Shown here: in pieces, positions 40,266 to 52,560 of the stretch
Numbering within the stretch: position 1 is the first letter of the stretch
How the letters are laid out: each line of letters opens with the position of its first letter
From: Echinococcus granulosus
Taxonomy: Eukaryota; Platyhelminthes; Cestoda; Cyclophyllidea; Taeniidae
Assembly: GCF_000524195.1 (NCBI RefSeq)
Contig: NW_020170490.1
Location: 72,664 to 136,663 of the forward strand
DNA length: 64,000 bases
Direction of reading: 5' to 3'
The notes under the pieces: generated by a model
The model's input: the letters and a program-made list of their open reading frames with translations, nothing else
What the model was told of the DNA's origin: nothing
Databases searched by the model: none
Made by a program: the position numbers and the translations under genes

Positions 40266-43200
40266 TTACAAGTCGTTCAAGCTTGCGATTCGATCCTCCA
40301 AAGACTTACCATTGCTGAGCAGCAGAGTTCTCCGCTTTCCTGCGGGCAGACTTGTTTGGAGTTCATACACTGAAGGAAATGAAGGTTCTGGATTTTCGAC
40401 TTTCGCCTCCCCCTCCTCCCCCTTCTTTTGAGTCACTGTACTGCTTCGGTAAGTTTTCACCACAACCACGTCACCTTCCGACTTGGACTTTTGTAAGTGT
40501 TTCGACTTCTTTTTAGGTAACGAGGACTCAGCCCGATGGACGTCTTCACTTCTATGTACATTTCTGGTCGTTTCATTCTCCACCACTCCACTAGTTGGAC
40601 GATTCGCGGACCCCTTGACGTCTGAAGAGCTTCGACGCCTCCTTTGGTCTTGGGGCGTCCTTTTCTTTTTCTCATTATTCCTACTTTCATCCATATTAGT
40701 TTCGTGAAGAGGCATCACTGATTCAGAATGATGTTTGCTTGAAGTTTTTTCCTTAACTTCTTCCCTTTCCTTTGGTTGGGATGGGTGATCGTTCTCCGAA
40801 TGCTTTTTGAATTTCAAGCGTTGCTTATTTTCTATTTCTTTTGTGCTTTTTGGCTAAAAAGAGGAAAGAGTTCACTTTGTAGTCCTTACACATGTTGAAG
40901 CCACTTGTAATGAGTGTTTTCTGCTTTTTTAAACCTGTTTCAACTAGCAGGAGGTTGTTGACCCCATAGTCGGATGGTCACCTAGGAGGAAACAAATCGG
41001 GGCCTGACCATGTATCACCATGCCTTCTGCAGCAGGCAACTTTAAATTGGAGCTCTAACAACTTTAAACGGCTTGTTGATGTCTCCTACACTTCCGTGAC
41101 CACGGCATAGAGCACCGTGCAATCTTGAGTCTGGCGGAGTGACGTATTTGTGGGTTAGTAATTTCCCCTGTGATGAAAGCATCTAAACATCTGCCGGCAG
41201 TAGAACAAAAGGATGCTTACATCAAAGATTTAGGACATTTGGCACTTGAAACGTTGAATTCCTATAACCTTCCTGCTTTGTTTAATCCAAGAATTTAAGA
41301 CGGATTTTTTCAATAAGAAAAGACAATGAAGAACTGATTTATGGGCATTTTAGTTACTTTATTTGTACCTAACCTGGTGTTTCGGTACTATGGTGCGATA
41401 CCGTGCGACGTGGCGGAAATTCGTTGTAAGCGAGGACTGCATATAAAGGATGCTCACCAATATGCTTTTTAGTTACATCTTGACAATAAAACAGACCTAA
41501 GACTAATAGAAACTTATAGTATCTGCCTTACTGATGATAAGCTAGGGCGATTTTCGAGTTGAAGCTTACATTTCATGAACTCCTAGAACGTTCACCTAGA
41601 TGAGCGGATGTAAATTCGTCCTCGGATCTAGTATTCAACTTTGCAGCCGCATTAGAGAAAAATTTCCAAACAAACGCAAAATAATTTACTAGATAATAAG
41701 GTTAACATATAGATTTTTTTCGGATGCTGTGAGTTATGGAATTGAGAATATGTGGAACTCATTAATCAAATAATGTTCCCCATCTTCAATCGAGATATCC
41801 CTCAAAGACCTTAAGCTGTTGCTCTCGCTCTAAAACCCTTCTTCAGAACGGCAATGTGATAGGTGTTTCCTAATTAGAGCAATCTCTCCACATCTAACAG
41901 CGCATCCTACCAAGCGCAACTAGATGTAAGCGAGCTACAGAGAGGCGCTTGATCATATCTGCGTTTGTGTGTGTGTGTGTGAATTTGTGTGTTCCAAGTT
42001 CGCTGAGAAGGAAACAACTCAACCAATGAAGGGTATTGGTGTAAAAAACTATGCTTCGTCCACAATTCCACAAGCAGAAAAGGCTTCTCATGTTCTACAA
42101 CGAATTCCGCAATATCGTGGGAATGATAGGTGCATAAAAATAAAACTCAAAACCGGAGCAGTGATACTTGAGTGCGTGAGCTCTCAGGCCCTCGTTGACA
42201 AAGATGTGCCGATGATGAATCATAACTACACTTTGTTCGTTCCTTGACAAGTGATAGGTGACCAGTTGCTTGCAGTATAAAGACAAGACGATGGCAATTT
42301 AATAATGCAGCACCGCAAAAGTTTTCAGGCTCGTGTTTTATTAAAAAGCATATGAGAGGCGTTGAGCTCCTTGCGTCTTATAGGACCTATAAATTTGATG
42401 AGAGCACTACAGCTTGTCGGTAGCGTCAAAAATCTCGGCGATATGTTTGCGATTCTTTAAAGAATATGCTTTGAAGAAAAAAAACAAGTTAAAAAACCTT
42501 ACTGATGGTACTAAAATGTTGAAACGCCATTAATAAATTCACCACATCGTAGACATATGGGAATTTTTCTTTTCGACAGCTATCTAGGAGCATTTAAGGG
42601 TTGCACTACTTCTTATACTACCAAATACTTGTGTTAAAGTGCACCTCGAAAAAAGGTAACCAGACATGTCTTAAAGCAAGGTGGCATTTGCATTTAAAAA
42701 TTTCGAAAGGCCAGTGTGGAATGAGAGAACTAGAAATCTTTTAATAAAGGCGAAATATATAACATACCATATCTTCATGGTCACCAGCGGTGTTAGACGC
42801 CTTTAAAGCCACTAAATAAAAGTTTGTAACATTGTCATACATATGACCGCCAGGTGTCTCTAATTATCAACTGTAAAAAGGAGTGACGTGGACCTTAAAA
42901 TAGTCAATAACTTCGATTCCATGAGTGATACACAGCCAGTGTGCGAATAAAAATTTTACAAATAAATAAAATAAGAAAGGAATGGATACAATTTCAAGCC
43001 ACAATTTAGGGTGGCCAAAAAACGTGCAACGACTATTAGTGCGCCCTAAAAAGTAGCTACATATTTGATGTGTGGTTGGGAAGAAATGTCATAATAAAGA
43101 ACGGAAACGCACTGTGTCTGGTATTTTCATTGACCTTGCCTACGTCGTCGCTACACGGCCTGCGAGTTACCAAGGTCATGTAGCGATCTGCCTTTTGGAT

Positions 43201-43581
43201 TGCTTGGCAAATTTGATCATGTGAAACGTTTTCTAGAAACAATGTGCAGGTTTTCATTGAAATGGTGTTAACGACTATGCAATGAAAAAAATATGACCGA
43301 AAAACGTATTCTAAGATGCAAAGAAATAGTAAAGATATAGAAAGGTAATTCAAAAGCAATTTATTGGTTAAAAACAAAGAGGAGCACGTAGAAATCTTAC
43401 CGCATGGGATGCCATTAATTTTTACCATTATGGTATTAAGCCCTACGCCAGCCCTTGCAGCTGGTGTGTTTTCGTAAACGCCTGTTATATAGGTTAAATT
43501 GCCACATGTCGTGATCTTGAATCCCCACCGGTCTGAATTCCGGTCCCTGCGAAGCTCGTACCTACCCAGGTCACCACCCAT
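40266..43581 (-). CDS. PDZ-domain protein with Lys/Arg/Ser-rich C-terminal tail
   Basis: Exon 1 (43581 to about 43401) starts at ATG and holds the first half of a PDZ domain: carboxylate loop RWGFKI, then TGVYENTPAARAGV and IMVKINGIPCG. A phase-1 donor (GTAAG) joins to the acceptor at 43232, where ENVSHDQICQAIQKADRY and MTLVTR complete the PDZ fold. The terminal exon is 40853-40266, 195 residues, beginning PKSTKEIEN after TTTTTAG and ending SLEDRIASLNDL at TAA. It is strongly charged (KKKRTPQDQRRRRSSS) with several likely phosphorylation-rich stretches. The donor of exon 2 is uncertain (candidates near 43140), and further small exons may lie in the intron 40854-43100, so the link between the PDZ exons and the tail exon is inferred from strand, phase 0 and proximity. 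PDZ proteins scaffold membrane or cytoskeletal partners; I cannot name the subfamily. Confidence 0.65.
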
Positions 43582-44628
43582 TTTTTGTAAAGGCGGGTAG
43601 CCAGACGAGTGACCTTATTTTTGCTTCTTGTTGGCTTAAACAAAGGTGTCAGGTGTTTTTCTAGTTGTTCACACGTCTTTTTAAATGGCGCACATCTAAG
43701 CTTTTGAACAGTGAGATCAAAAAAAAGAAGGATTTGGGAAATAAAAGTATGCCTAATGGAGATATTTGCGTATGTTTTAGGAGATCTTGACATTGGTCTC
43801 TACAGGCGAACACCACCTGTTTAGCATGCAATGCGCCGCATTAGCTACAGATTACAAATTTCCCTATGTTTGCTGTCTTTTGACGAAGTTGGTGATAAAG
43901 CAGTGAATGGTGGTGTTTTCTTACTACCACATACTGCTATAGAATATTGCAAATTAGTTAAACATCTATGAGCATCAAGTTAGGTAGAACACATCTGCAA
44001 AACCACTCTGCAAACTACAAAAATTTTTCACCATTCACAATCCTATAGCATTTTTGAACGCTGACTATCAGCAGAATTTTCGGAAAATATCTAAAAATTT
44101 TCAATCAACAGTTTAGAATGTCCGGTACAAACGTAAAGGATTGTGAAAAATCACTAAACCGTTAGGAAGTTTGAACTGAATTGCGCATTTGCTTGCGTTT
44201 TACTTAGTATTGTTTCGATTTTTGCTGTTTTTTTTAGAATTTCTTTTCACAGTCATGATGAAAAGTTTCAAGAACCATAGTGGTGGAATTATTTGTTTCG
44301 ACGATGCATAATGCTGTGGAATTCTTAAGAATAAAGAATAACAGTAGTGACTTCATTTAAAAACCTGCTGCAGTACGGCTACCATTGACTTTCCAAATCG
44401 CTAACCTAAAGACGTTTTGACAGTCTTTTAGCGCTTCCCATAGGCTTAACCGCCTAGCGAAAGTGGGCTGGCGGCGTCCCAATTACCGCGTTACTGATTC
44501 GTCGAGTGAAAACAAAGGTCATGGGTTGCTAACGTAGCACCCCAAGTCTTCCATGAAGACGATAAAATACGTAATTCTCGGGCAGAATTCATATATTTGC
44601 CCATATATTCAACATACAGAAGGCATTA

Positions 44629-44890
44629 GGGCTACTGGCATGGCCCGGAGGCCTGCCCATCCGGAAGTATATAATTGTAATACGATGGTGGTTTATCTCT
44701 CGGTATTAATGAGGCGCCACTTTTGGACTTTTGAATTAGCCCTCTTGTACCTCGCTGGGTGGGCTGGCCTTCGGACCATGCCAGTAGCCCAGACACCTTC
44801 CCTGGGCCGAACACACATATTCTGCCCGAGTACTGTGTCTTCCTTTGTCTTCACGGAAGTCTCGGGACGCTACACAGTGGCCAAGTGGAC
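44629..44890. repeat. Inverted pair of the repeat core
   Basis: The core GGCTACTGGCATGGCCCGG lies on the plus strand at about 44629-44664 and in reverse complement at 44757-44796 (GGACCATGCCAGTAGCC). About 95 bases lie between them, so the two arms could pair in single-stranded DNA or RNA. The right arm continues into flanking repeat sequence to about 44890 (TATTCTGCCCGAGTA), matching sequence upstream of the core at 47100. Confidence 0.7.
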
Positions 44891-46584
44891 ATTTACCAAG
44901 ACCGATAGTTAAGCAACCAACGTTTATAGCCTCAATATCATTGTTCTCAACATTTTTAAATGGAAATAATGAACTTACTACAGTGCTGGCATGACCTATA
45001 CTTCTGCAAATATGATGGGGGACTTTTTGAATTTGGTCCCAAATCAAAATTTATGCTCTAATGTCTCATAGTAAATAACAAGAATAAACTTGATTAAAAC
45101 AGCAAAGAACGTTCTAATATTTTAAGGGAATGCATAAAGTTACGCTGCTTAGTGCAAATTACTGTAATGTAAGGCATCGCAACTCAGTCTATTAAAATAT
45201 GTAAATATCAGATTGCTTTAATTTGCTAAACCTACTTCATTTTAACTTTCCCTTTTTACCTTCACGATGAGCCGTTTGATTTTTGAAAATCTGGTGGCTG
45301 GGATTGAGGCGCATTACCTTGCGAAGCCATAGCTCGCACATTGGCTAAAAACTTTGACAAAAAGCGGGACTAAAAACCTCTTTTTAGCTGCCGCAGGACT
45401 TGACACCTCTGCCGAACACGCCCCTGGAAGGGCCCCCACTACCGCAATTTGGTGTGTGAAGGATAGACTCACTTATGCTCCAAGCATTGATTGTTACATT
45501 TTCCTACTAACACTAAACTGTTTTGTTTAAAACAGGCTGCAGTCATCTGAAAAAATAGAAGTGCAGCAATAATGGGGAGAGCTGGGCTTTGTTTGCTCGA
45601 TTTTAAAGAATATGGTCGGGGGAGTGGGGTTTCGGAGGTGTCTTAGTGCTTTTGTGGCGATTATTGCCATAAATTGAATGGCGCTGCAATGGTCTCCTAG
45701 TGTGGTCCAGATCAACGTCGCCTTCTCATTATTTCACTTACTTTTGTTATCCTTAAATCTCCTGCTTAAGTGAACTTTTTATTAATTAATAACTTTGCGT
45801 GGTGGTCTCATTTTTCCTGCTTTGTCACTCCGACCCATAAAGCTGTTATGGTTCATTTCCAAGACAATTATAAAAACTTAAGAAAATGTTTGAGCTTTAT
45901 ACTTGAATATCACTGATATGTAATTCAAAAGTTAACAGATGGTTGTCCAATTTGGTCATTTTGACGCTGCGGTGGGAGCGCTTTAAGGTAGCATTGTGCA
46001 CCGCTGCTTGGCATCTCTCCAGACCTAATTGTTCCTACCAGCGTGGAAAAGTCCTCAAAACTAGAGTACTAAAGGGTTGAGCAGCAGTGGACATGAGTGA
46101 AGATGCCATGATTGAAGGATGGCGATTGGGACGAGGGGACTGGTGGATCCGCGTGGCTAAGTATGCTATAGCCGCCCGTGTAATACCTAAACAAATTTAA
46201 CAATACATAAAAAATATTGGTAGATTTGATTACGAAATGTTCTTAGACTTTCTTTGCTCTGGTTAAACACAGCAAACCCAAGATTTAAAGGGGAATTCGC
46301 ATTTTTTTCCCCCTGCATGGCCTTCCATCCATGCTAGTAGCCTTCCAACTGGCCTTTACGTACCCCGACTCAAAACGCAGGACAAATAACTGCGTCGACT
46401 TTTCCATGCCCCCTTTATTGGCTCATTATTTTTCTTTTTTCCGTAACCTATGCAAAAAGCTCTCAATGGCATGGTGTTTCCAGCCGACTTATGAACTGTA
46501 TAAGGCTGTCTTAGCCGTAGGCGCATTGAGAGTTAGGTCCAGCCCCCAACAATTACACGTTACTGGAAGTCTTTCGTAATTCTC

Positions 46585-46604
46585 CCTCTCTCTCTCTCTC
46601 TCTC
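46585..46604. repeat. (CT)n microsatellite
   Basis: About ten uninterrupted CT units in the repeat-rich intergenic region. A similar (GT)n run lies at 41965-41980 within the PDZ gene intron. Confidence 0.9.
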
Positions 46605-47089
46605 AACAGATTCAAGCCATGCAATCTGTAATTACTTGCACAAGTATGGACAAAATTGCACCGCACACGCCCAAACCTTTGGAATTGTAGAGGGTTCCGA
46701 CGCCAGCGCCCTTTAAGGTCTTTTCTTATAAGATAAATAATTTTCTACAAAAAACATTCGCTCGCAATTGTGCAATTAAGTCGCAAGAAAATGAAATATT
46801 AAAAATTGCGTAAAAGAAGGAAGGTTGCAAAAAATGAATGAAAATTTTTGTGTTTGAGGTGATTTTATTATAGTATGAGTCATCGGGAGAAAAAATGGGA
46901 CTTAAGCCTAATTGAAAAAGTTGAAGAGATCGGCATAATGAGTGGCTTCGACTGAAAATAGAAGGTTCACTGGTCTGGGATCATAAAGGCTACCTTAAAT
47001 TTTCATCCACTTTATTCTCCATTGGTAAAGCAGGTTTTCCATTGTTTTTAAGAAAATTCGCTTCTGAAGAGCACTGTAGGGCCTCGAGT

Positions 47090-48110
47090 CTTTCTGAAGG
47101 CAAAAGAAGATATACTACTCGGACAGCTGGGTTCGGAGCTACTGGGATGGTCCGGAGGCCAGCCCACCCTACGAGGCTACGATGGTGGAGCAGCCCATGT
47201 GACCTCTTTGCCGAAATACCCAGAGGTAAACAAACAACCAACGTACCAAATAGTCCACTCCGCGTTTAAGCGTCGTCTCCGGTGCTCTATTCGGCCGACC
47301 TGCAGCGTCAGCCATCACAACGTAGTCGGTGCTTCTGGCAGAAATATCCACGAGCCAACCGCGTCAGGCATTGCATTTCCATGCAACTGAGGGGATACTC
47401 GACCGCAAAACCACTGATCCTCCTTGACTATTCAACTGGATCCGGAGCCACGTCCTGCTTGCAAACGGGATTTGGTGACGGGAGAGAGTGCTGGCCATCA
47501 AATATGTCCGACGTTGGTTGGGGGCACGCTGGTCTAAATGTAGAGTCAAATAACGAAGGACGTGGTTCAGCAAACTTCTGTGGCGGTAGAGTTCCACGTC
47601 TATTCTTCCTTACTACTCTGTTTTCACTTTAGAGCTGCCCAGCCATATGCCTCTCCGCGTTCCATCTGGACAGTAGAGAGGTGGAGGAGGTAGTGCGAGT
47701 GTACTTGATTGACACCTTTATACAGGTGTCGCAGACAGCTCCGAATGGAGGTTTTGAGGTAATTTACGGCTAGCCGTTTCATTTGTTAACAGCAGTCCTG
47801 CAGACCACAAACAGGGGCAGTTGCCGAGGGTGGACGTCACTTTCAGCCCTTCTGTCAGGGGACGTCACTGATTCTCCCATTTGCAGCATTCGCTCTTCTG
47901 CCCTCATGTTGGGATTTACCTCCCAGCAGCTGAAATCAGAAAAGATGTCCTCTAAGATAGGATTCGCCTTCCGCCGACACTAATATGGCTCCCGAGACTC
48001 CCCTTAAGACGAATGGAGTCATAATACTGGTTTGAACTCATGACATACAGCGGAGCTTGGGGCTACTAACATGGTTCAAGGGCCAGCCCACCCGGCGGAG
48101 CGCGTAAGTG
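47090..48110 (+). repeat. Dispersed repeat, copy B (longest plus-strand copy)
   Basis: It matches the reverse complement of 61890-62710 in the same order over about 0.9 kb. Landmarks are the core at 47138-47169, CATCACAACGTAGTCGGTG near 47314, GAGTCAAATAACGAAGGACG near 47547, AGAGGTGGAGGAGGTA near 47678 and TTGATTGACACC near 47708. A readable stretch ending SSKIGFAF has a counterpart PKIGFTF in the other copy, so the family once carried coding sequence. Both copies are broken. A further core copy lies at 48059-48094. Type of element (retroelement remnant or other) is undetermined; no terminal repeats or target duplications were recognised. Confidence 0.7.
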
Positions 48111-49442
48111 GCCCTCAATTCGTTTACATATGCCCTAAGGATGCAAAGACGTGCTTCTTACGTCTAATCACCTTCTGATAGTTGGTTTCACTAGTTCCTG
48201 TCGCTGACGAATTTAGTAAATTTAAAATATTCTTGGTTTATGATTTGATTACTTAGTTTGAGAGTTGGACATCACCTCTCTAAGCAGTCGCCTAGGTGGT
48301 GTAAGTCTTGGCACCACATAAGAACAATAAGGCATCAGAATTGTGCTGGCCAGCTTTTCTTCCCGACGGAGGAGAGAAAAAAGGGATTCCATGACCTCTT
48401 CTCCGTCATGTTAAAGAGTATTGGCCTCTGGAATAAAATAATTTACTTTGAGTGTGTTTATTCTTTCTCGATCGATTTTCACTGTGGACGTCCAATTCTT
48501 CCCAAGGAAGAGCTGATCTTGAAAATGTTTGCGTTAGGAGTACTTATGCTATTGTTTAACTATTTTCTGGTAAACTTCAACATGGAACAATTCAGAAGTA
48601 GGGCAGAACCAGCCTAGAACCGTCTACGGGAATTTTAAAATTGTATATGCCCGTTGAAATAGTCTTGCGTCGAGAACAGAGACACTTGGATGTTCTAAGC
48701 GTGGAATGTTCCATCTTGAGAATCGCCATTGCAGCAGTAGTAATACCTTGTGGACTACACCCGCATATCTCGTTGCGGCAAACCCATTTACCTCTCGAAT
48801 GGATGAGTGTTCCATCACCTCATTGTTCAGCATTTGAAGTCTACGGACTTGAGTTTCATGCCGTCGTGCTGGCAAAATTGTTCTCTCCACTCAACGGCCC
48901 CAAACATGACATGTGTATCGACACAACTTATAGCCCATAGAACGCCTACAACAGCATCCCTCACTCTCCCAGTTTAGTGAACCCAAAACCCCCTTTGATT
49001 TGAACATCCACGTGACTAAATTGACTGCCTTGGACGTGTTTTTCTTTCACCTGTTTACAAGCACTCCCTTATGCAGCTTAGTTCTGCCAAGTTTGGGGTG
49101 TCACTTTGCACCCTCCTCTAGTTTCCAGTAACAGCATTCCTGGCCGACTTACCTCCTTTGGGTTCGTCGCTGCGAGCTCCTCGTTGAGGGTGGGGGAGTA
49201 ATTCATCCTCTTAAGAAGTAGTTACTACACTTAGCCATTCATATCTCTTACACCAAGTTGGTTGTACAACCACTAACATCCACAATTAATCTCTTCTCAA
49301 CTTATGAAAACTTATTTGAGGCAGAAGCTTTGAGAGCGAATGTGCCCTGTGGCCATGTTTGGTCATCTGGTCAAGAGGTCAAGCCAATCCCCATTCTACT
49401 CGCCTCGTACGCAAAAGTTTGGTTAGTACAACAGCCAATGAT

Positions 49443-49448
49443 TTTATT
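49443..49448 (-). terminator. Polyadenylation signal of the receptor gene
   Basis: The minus strand reads AATAAA about 80 bases downstream of the receptor stop codon, a normal distance for a short 3' untranslated region. Confidence 0.5.
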
Positions 49449-49527
49449 TAAGGGTCGTATCGAAGGTAAAACAACTCATGGGATGGCGGTGTTTTAAAAT
49501 ATCGGCCGACAATCCAAGTCCCCAGGC

Positions 49528-50550
49528 TCACACCAGATGATGTTTTTTTCGTCGTCTGCAGAACCTCATTACCCAGTGCCATCGCCTTCGTACCCAAAAT
49601 CTCAAAGCAGGAATGTAGTAGAAGAGATAGTAGGGAATGAGGGCGGGATGAATGAGTTGAATCCAAACGCCAACCTTCTGGGTTAAGCCGTTTATCGGGT
49701 AGTGAGTCAAGCCAATGGCACTGACAAACTGGTAGGTCGTGTCGTAGGAGAAGGAGATGAAATAGGACACAAACATGGGCACTATGCACATGGTTGAGGT
49801 AGACCAGCCTTTTACTTCAGTGTAGGCTTTCAGTTCTTCCTCTGGGGTGTTGCAAAAACTTAGGGCATTCAAGGTGTCCATGAACTTTTCATGAGGTGTA
49901 TTTTTAACATACTTAACGACGCAGAAACAGGTGGTGAATAGGACTATGCTGTTTACCAGCAGAACTTGAATGAAGAAGATGTAGACTTGTGCGTAGGCAA
50001 GTTGAAGGTAGGAGAGATACGTCAGTTGCTCACTGCAGTAGCACTCATCTCCATCATAGACTATCGTGAATGCTTGAGGTACGGTTATTAACGTGCTATA
50101 GAGGACCAGGCCCGCTATGTAGACAAGGTCAATGTTCCGGCTAGACGCAAAGGAGAGTTGGAGATTGGAGACGATCTGCATTGCACGATTTGTGCACAAG
50201 TAGACCTGTGCATGCGCCCCAATTATGGCGAAGATCCAGAAGGCGAAACGACTGGTCCACAGTGCGCATAAGAAGAGGTTGAATCCGTAGCTGCCGGTGC
50301 GTATTGAATAGGGGTAGATGTCGCCAATTAAATTAATAATCAGTTGTAGGACGGAGCATATGGCCAGGGTTCGAAGCATCAGCAGACTAGTTCGGGTTTT
50401 GCCATCCAGTCTACAGAGCAGTACGGCTACCAAGAGACCCGGAACCAGGCCTACAAATTCGGTTACAAAGATGACAATGTCTAAAGCGTCTTTGTCGTCG
50501 GTGACGTTCACGCAGAGCCAGAAGCTCTCCGAGAGGTCATTAACCGACAT
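49528..50550 (-). CDS. Intronless rhodopsin-type G-protein-coupled receptor (flatworm orphan type)
   Basis: A single open frame of 340 residues starts at ATG (MSVNDLSESF) and has seven hydrophobic helices at about 25-46, 56-77, 93-116, 139-160, 183-210, 252-272 and 292-314. A sequon (NVT, 15-17) lies in the short N-terminus. Cys95 at the top of helix 3 can pair with Cys170 or Cys172 in extracellular loop 2. The DRY position reads TNRAM (120-124), and the NPxxY position reads HPALIPYY (301-308), both divergent. The C-terminus is short and very basic (CRRRKKHH). Intronless, divergent rhodopsin-like receptors are known in flatworms (the PROF1 orphan family), and this protein fits that description; the subfamily is inference. 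It should act at the plasma membrane through G proteins; the ligand is unknown. Confidence 0.85.
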   Translation of the reverse strand: MSVNDLSESFWLCVNVTDDKDALDIVIFVTEFVGLVPGLLVAVLLCRLDGKTRTSLLMLRTLAICSVLQLIINLIGDIYPYSIRTGSYGFNLFLCALWTSRFAFWIFAIIGAHAQVYLCTNRAMQIVSNLQLSFASSRNIDLVYIAGLVLYSTLITVPQAFTIVYDGDECYCSEQLTYLSYLQLAYAQVYIFFIQVLLVNSIVLFTTCFCVVKYVKNTPHEKFMDTLNALSFCNTPEEELKAYTEVKGWSTSTMCIVPMFVSYFISFSYDTTYQFVSAIGLTHYPINGLTQKVGVWIQLIHPALIPYYLFYYIPALRFWVRRRWHWVMRFCRRRKKHHLV

Positions 50551-52560
50551 GGTGCTTTTTTGAAGTAAACAGAGGAGTTGCGGAAGTGGTGCGGCTACCT
50601 AACAGCACGCCCATTGGTCCACCCCAGAAGTGGGCGTGGGAGCTTAAAAGTTTGACAATTTAATGAGCCCATGTGGGGACCGATGCAAATTCCAGATCCC
50701 CCTTGACAACAAAATTGTAGTCCCATTAAGTTGCGCACTTTTTTAAGAACATTTTTTTTGTTTTAATAAAATCAAGGAATGACTTAAAATGACCAAATTT
50801 TTCTCATTATGCGCATTAAGTAGTACATAGATATTCCCCTTCGTGATGAAGGAAGCTTGATTTGCCTTTAATAGTCAAAAATGAAGTTACATTTTCATTT
50901 TGAAATGTACTTTAACCCACTGTCACCGCTCAATTATGATTGATATTTATAGTACTTATGTCCACTTAGTAGCAATCAAAACACGGAGGAGATTAAAATA
51001 ATTCCTCCAATAAGTAGTAAAGAAATTCAAAACTCGGTCTTATTCATGGTACTGTTACTGTGACAATAATTAGAAAATTAAGCAAAAGATCATTGCGAAA
51101 TGACATTTTGTTCACACTTAAGTTTTACTACTGCGTCACATATGTGTGACGATCGTGTTTGTTAACCGCTATCTACTAATCACACATACGTGATTTGAAT
51201 TGCAAAAGAAGATCAAAGCTATGCAAACTAATGCAAAAACTAAAAAGACAAAGTACAAAGACCATAGTGGTTGATTTTTTTGTCTGAGATCGTTACTATA
51301 AGCCTACTTTAACAAAATAGTTTTTTTAAAAAAGAAGGTCCTGAAAAAGAAATCCAGTAGTTAAAAAGGTGGTATAGTTAGAACAAAAAGGAAAATTAGG
51401 CTTATAAAACCACAACGATGCGGTTATCTGCATGCATTTAGCGAAGGTTCCCCCCAAAGATGCTACAAGCATGTCGTTCGAGGAGGCGCACGACCAAAAC
51501 CAAGCTGCAATATACAGAAGAAAATGCCAACTTTAAGGACCCATGAGAACAACTAAACAGCATCTTATTCGTTTGATAGCATAAGTAATGTCATGTGAAG
51601 GTATGCAACTCCAGGAAAACCGTCAAGTGGAATTTCAAGTGAAGGGAACCTTCAAGTGAGTTGTGAACGTCAACAACACTGATTTACACTTACTTTCAAG
51701 AATGAAGAGCCCAGATTAATATGAGCCTCGAAAAAGGCTTCTTTAGTTATTTTAAGCAGTAAGAAAACCCGATGGAAAGTAGGATTTATGCACGTAATCT
51801 CGGTAATATGAAGATTTGAAATCTGACAGCCATCAATGGACAACGACTTCAGAGCAGAAGTCCCACGTGCATGGATGGACGCAGAGAGTAGAGCATGAAC
51901 ATTGTTTGGTGAAGGCTGTGCCATTCGCTCGGTTGACACAATTAAGCGGTCATAGTAACCGAATGTACATCCACTTACACGTGATTCCCCTTAAAAAGGG
52001 GAAAAAACGTACAAATGCAGTGTAGTGGAAGGCGCAAGCGGCCTCAGTAAAAATTAAAAGTGTTGAAGTTAATCTAGGCTCATATGAGAGGTTCACCTAG
52101 TGCCTGTAACCTATTGTTCTTGAGCTGACAACTTATGTATTCTCAATCGGCATATCCACACACCTCTGNNNNNNNNNNNNNNNNNNNNNNNNNNNNNNNN
52201 NNNNNNNNNNNNNNNNNNNNNNNNNNNNNNNNNNNNNNNNNNNNNNNNNNNNNNNNNNNNNNNNNNNNTCATCTTAGTAGCCTCAAGCTTGACTCCATTC
52301 TGAAAATATAAGTATTTGGGCTTTGGGTGCAATCGACCTAGGGAAAATTTTTCATCTTTTTTAAAGAATATCTATCTAACCTTTTTAAGCAACGTAAGCA
52401 TTATGGCTCCTTAATTTGTAATATTTACGTTTTTTGTGGTACTCCTAATTAAAGGAGTCATTGCTGTCTGACTCGTCATGGAATAACTTGTTTTAAAAGG
52501 GTACTGTTTTAATTCACTGTTCTTGATTGCGCCCAATCCAAGGCCACCCTATTAAGTGTA
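50551..52560. other. AT-rich intergenic region with assembly gap
   Basis: The region lies between the receptor start (leftward) and the MRGBP start (rightward), so it should hold both promoters. It is AT-rich and contains an N run at 52169-52268. The short open frames (for example 51670-51939 minus) have no recognisable content. Confidence 0.5.
52169..52268. other. Assembly gap (100 N)
   Basis: A placeholder of exactly 100 N about 290 bases upstream of the MRGBP start codon. Upstream exons of that gene, if any, could be hidden here. Confidence 0.99.

Larger units (their letters stand above)
43582..49435. other. Repeat-rich intergenic region
   Basis: About 5.9 kb between the PDZ gene start and the 3' end of the receptor gene. 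It contains the inverted pair at 44629-44890, a core copy at 46313-46346 (minus), the long repeat copy 47090-48110, and a (CT)n tract at 46585-46604. Open frames in it (for example 47282-47632 plus, 48258-48617 plus) fall inside or beside repeat sequence and show no recognisable domain. I find no supported gene. Confidence 0.55.

Noticed and set aside
41969..42247. Plus-strand open frame of 92 codons in the PDZ gene intron
   Set aside because: It begins in a GT repeat, shows no domain, and has no splice or expression support.
48258..48617. Plus-strand 119-codon frame
   Set aside because: No homology, no splice context, and it adjoins repeat sequence.
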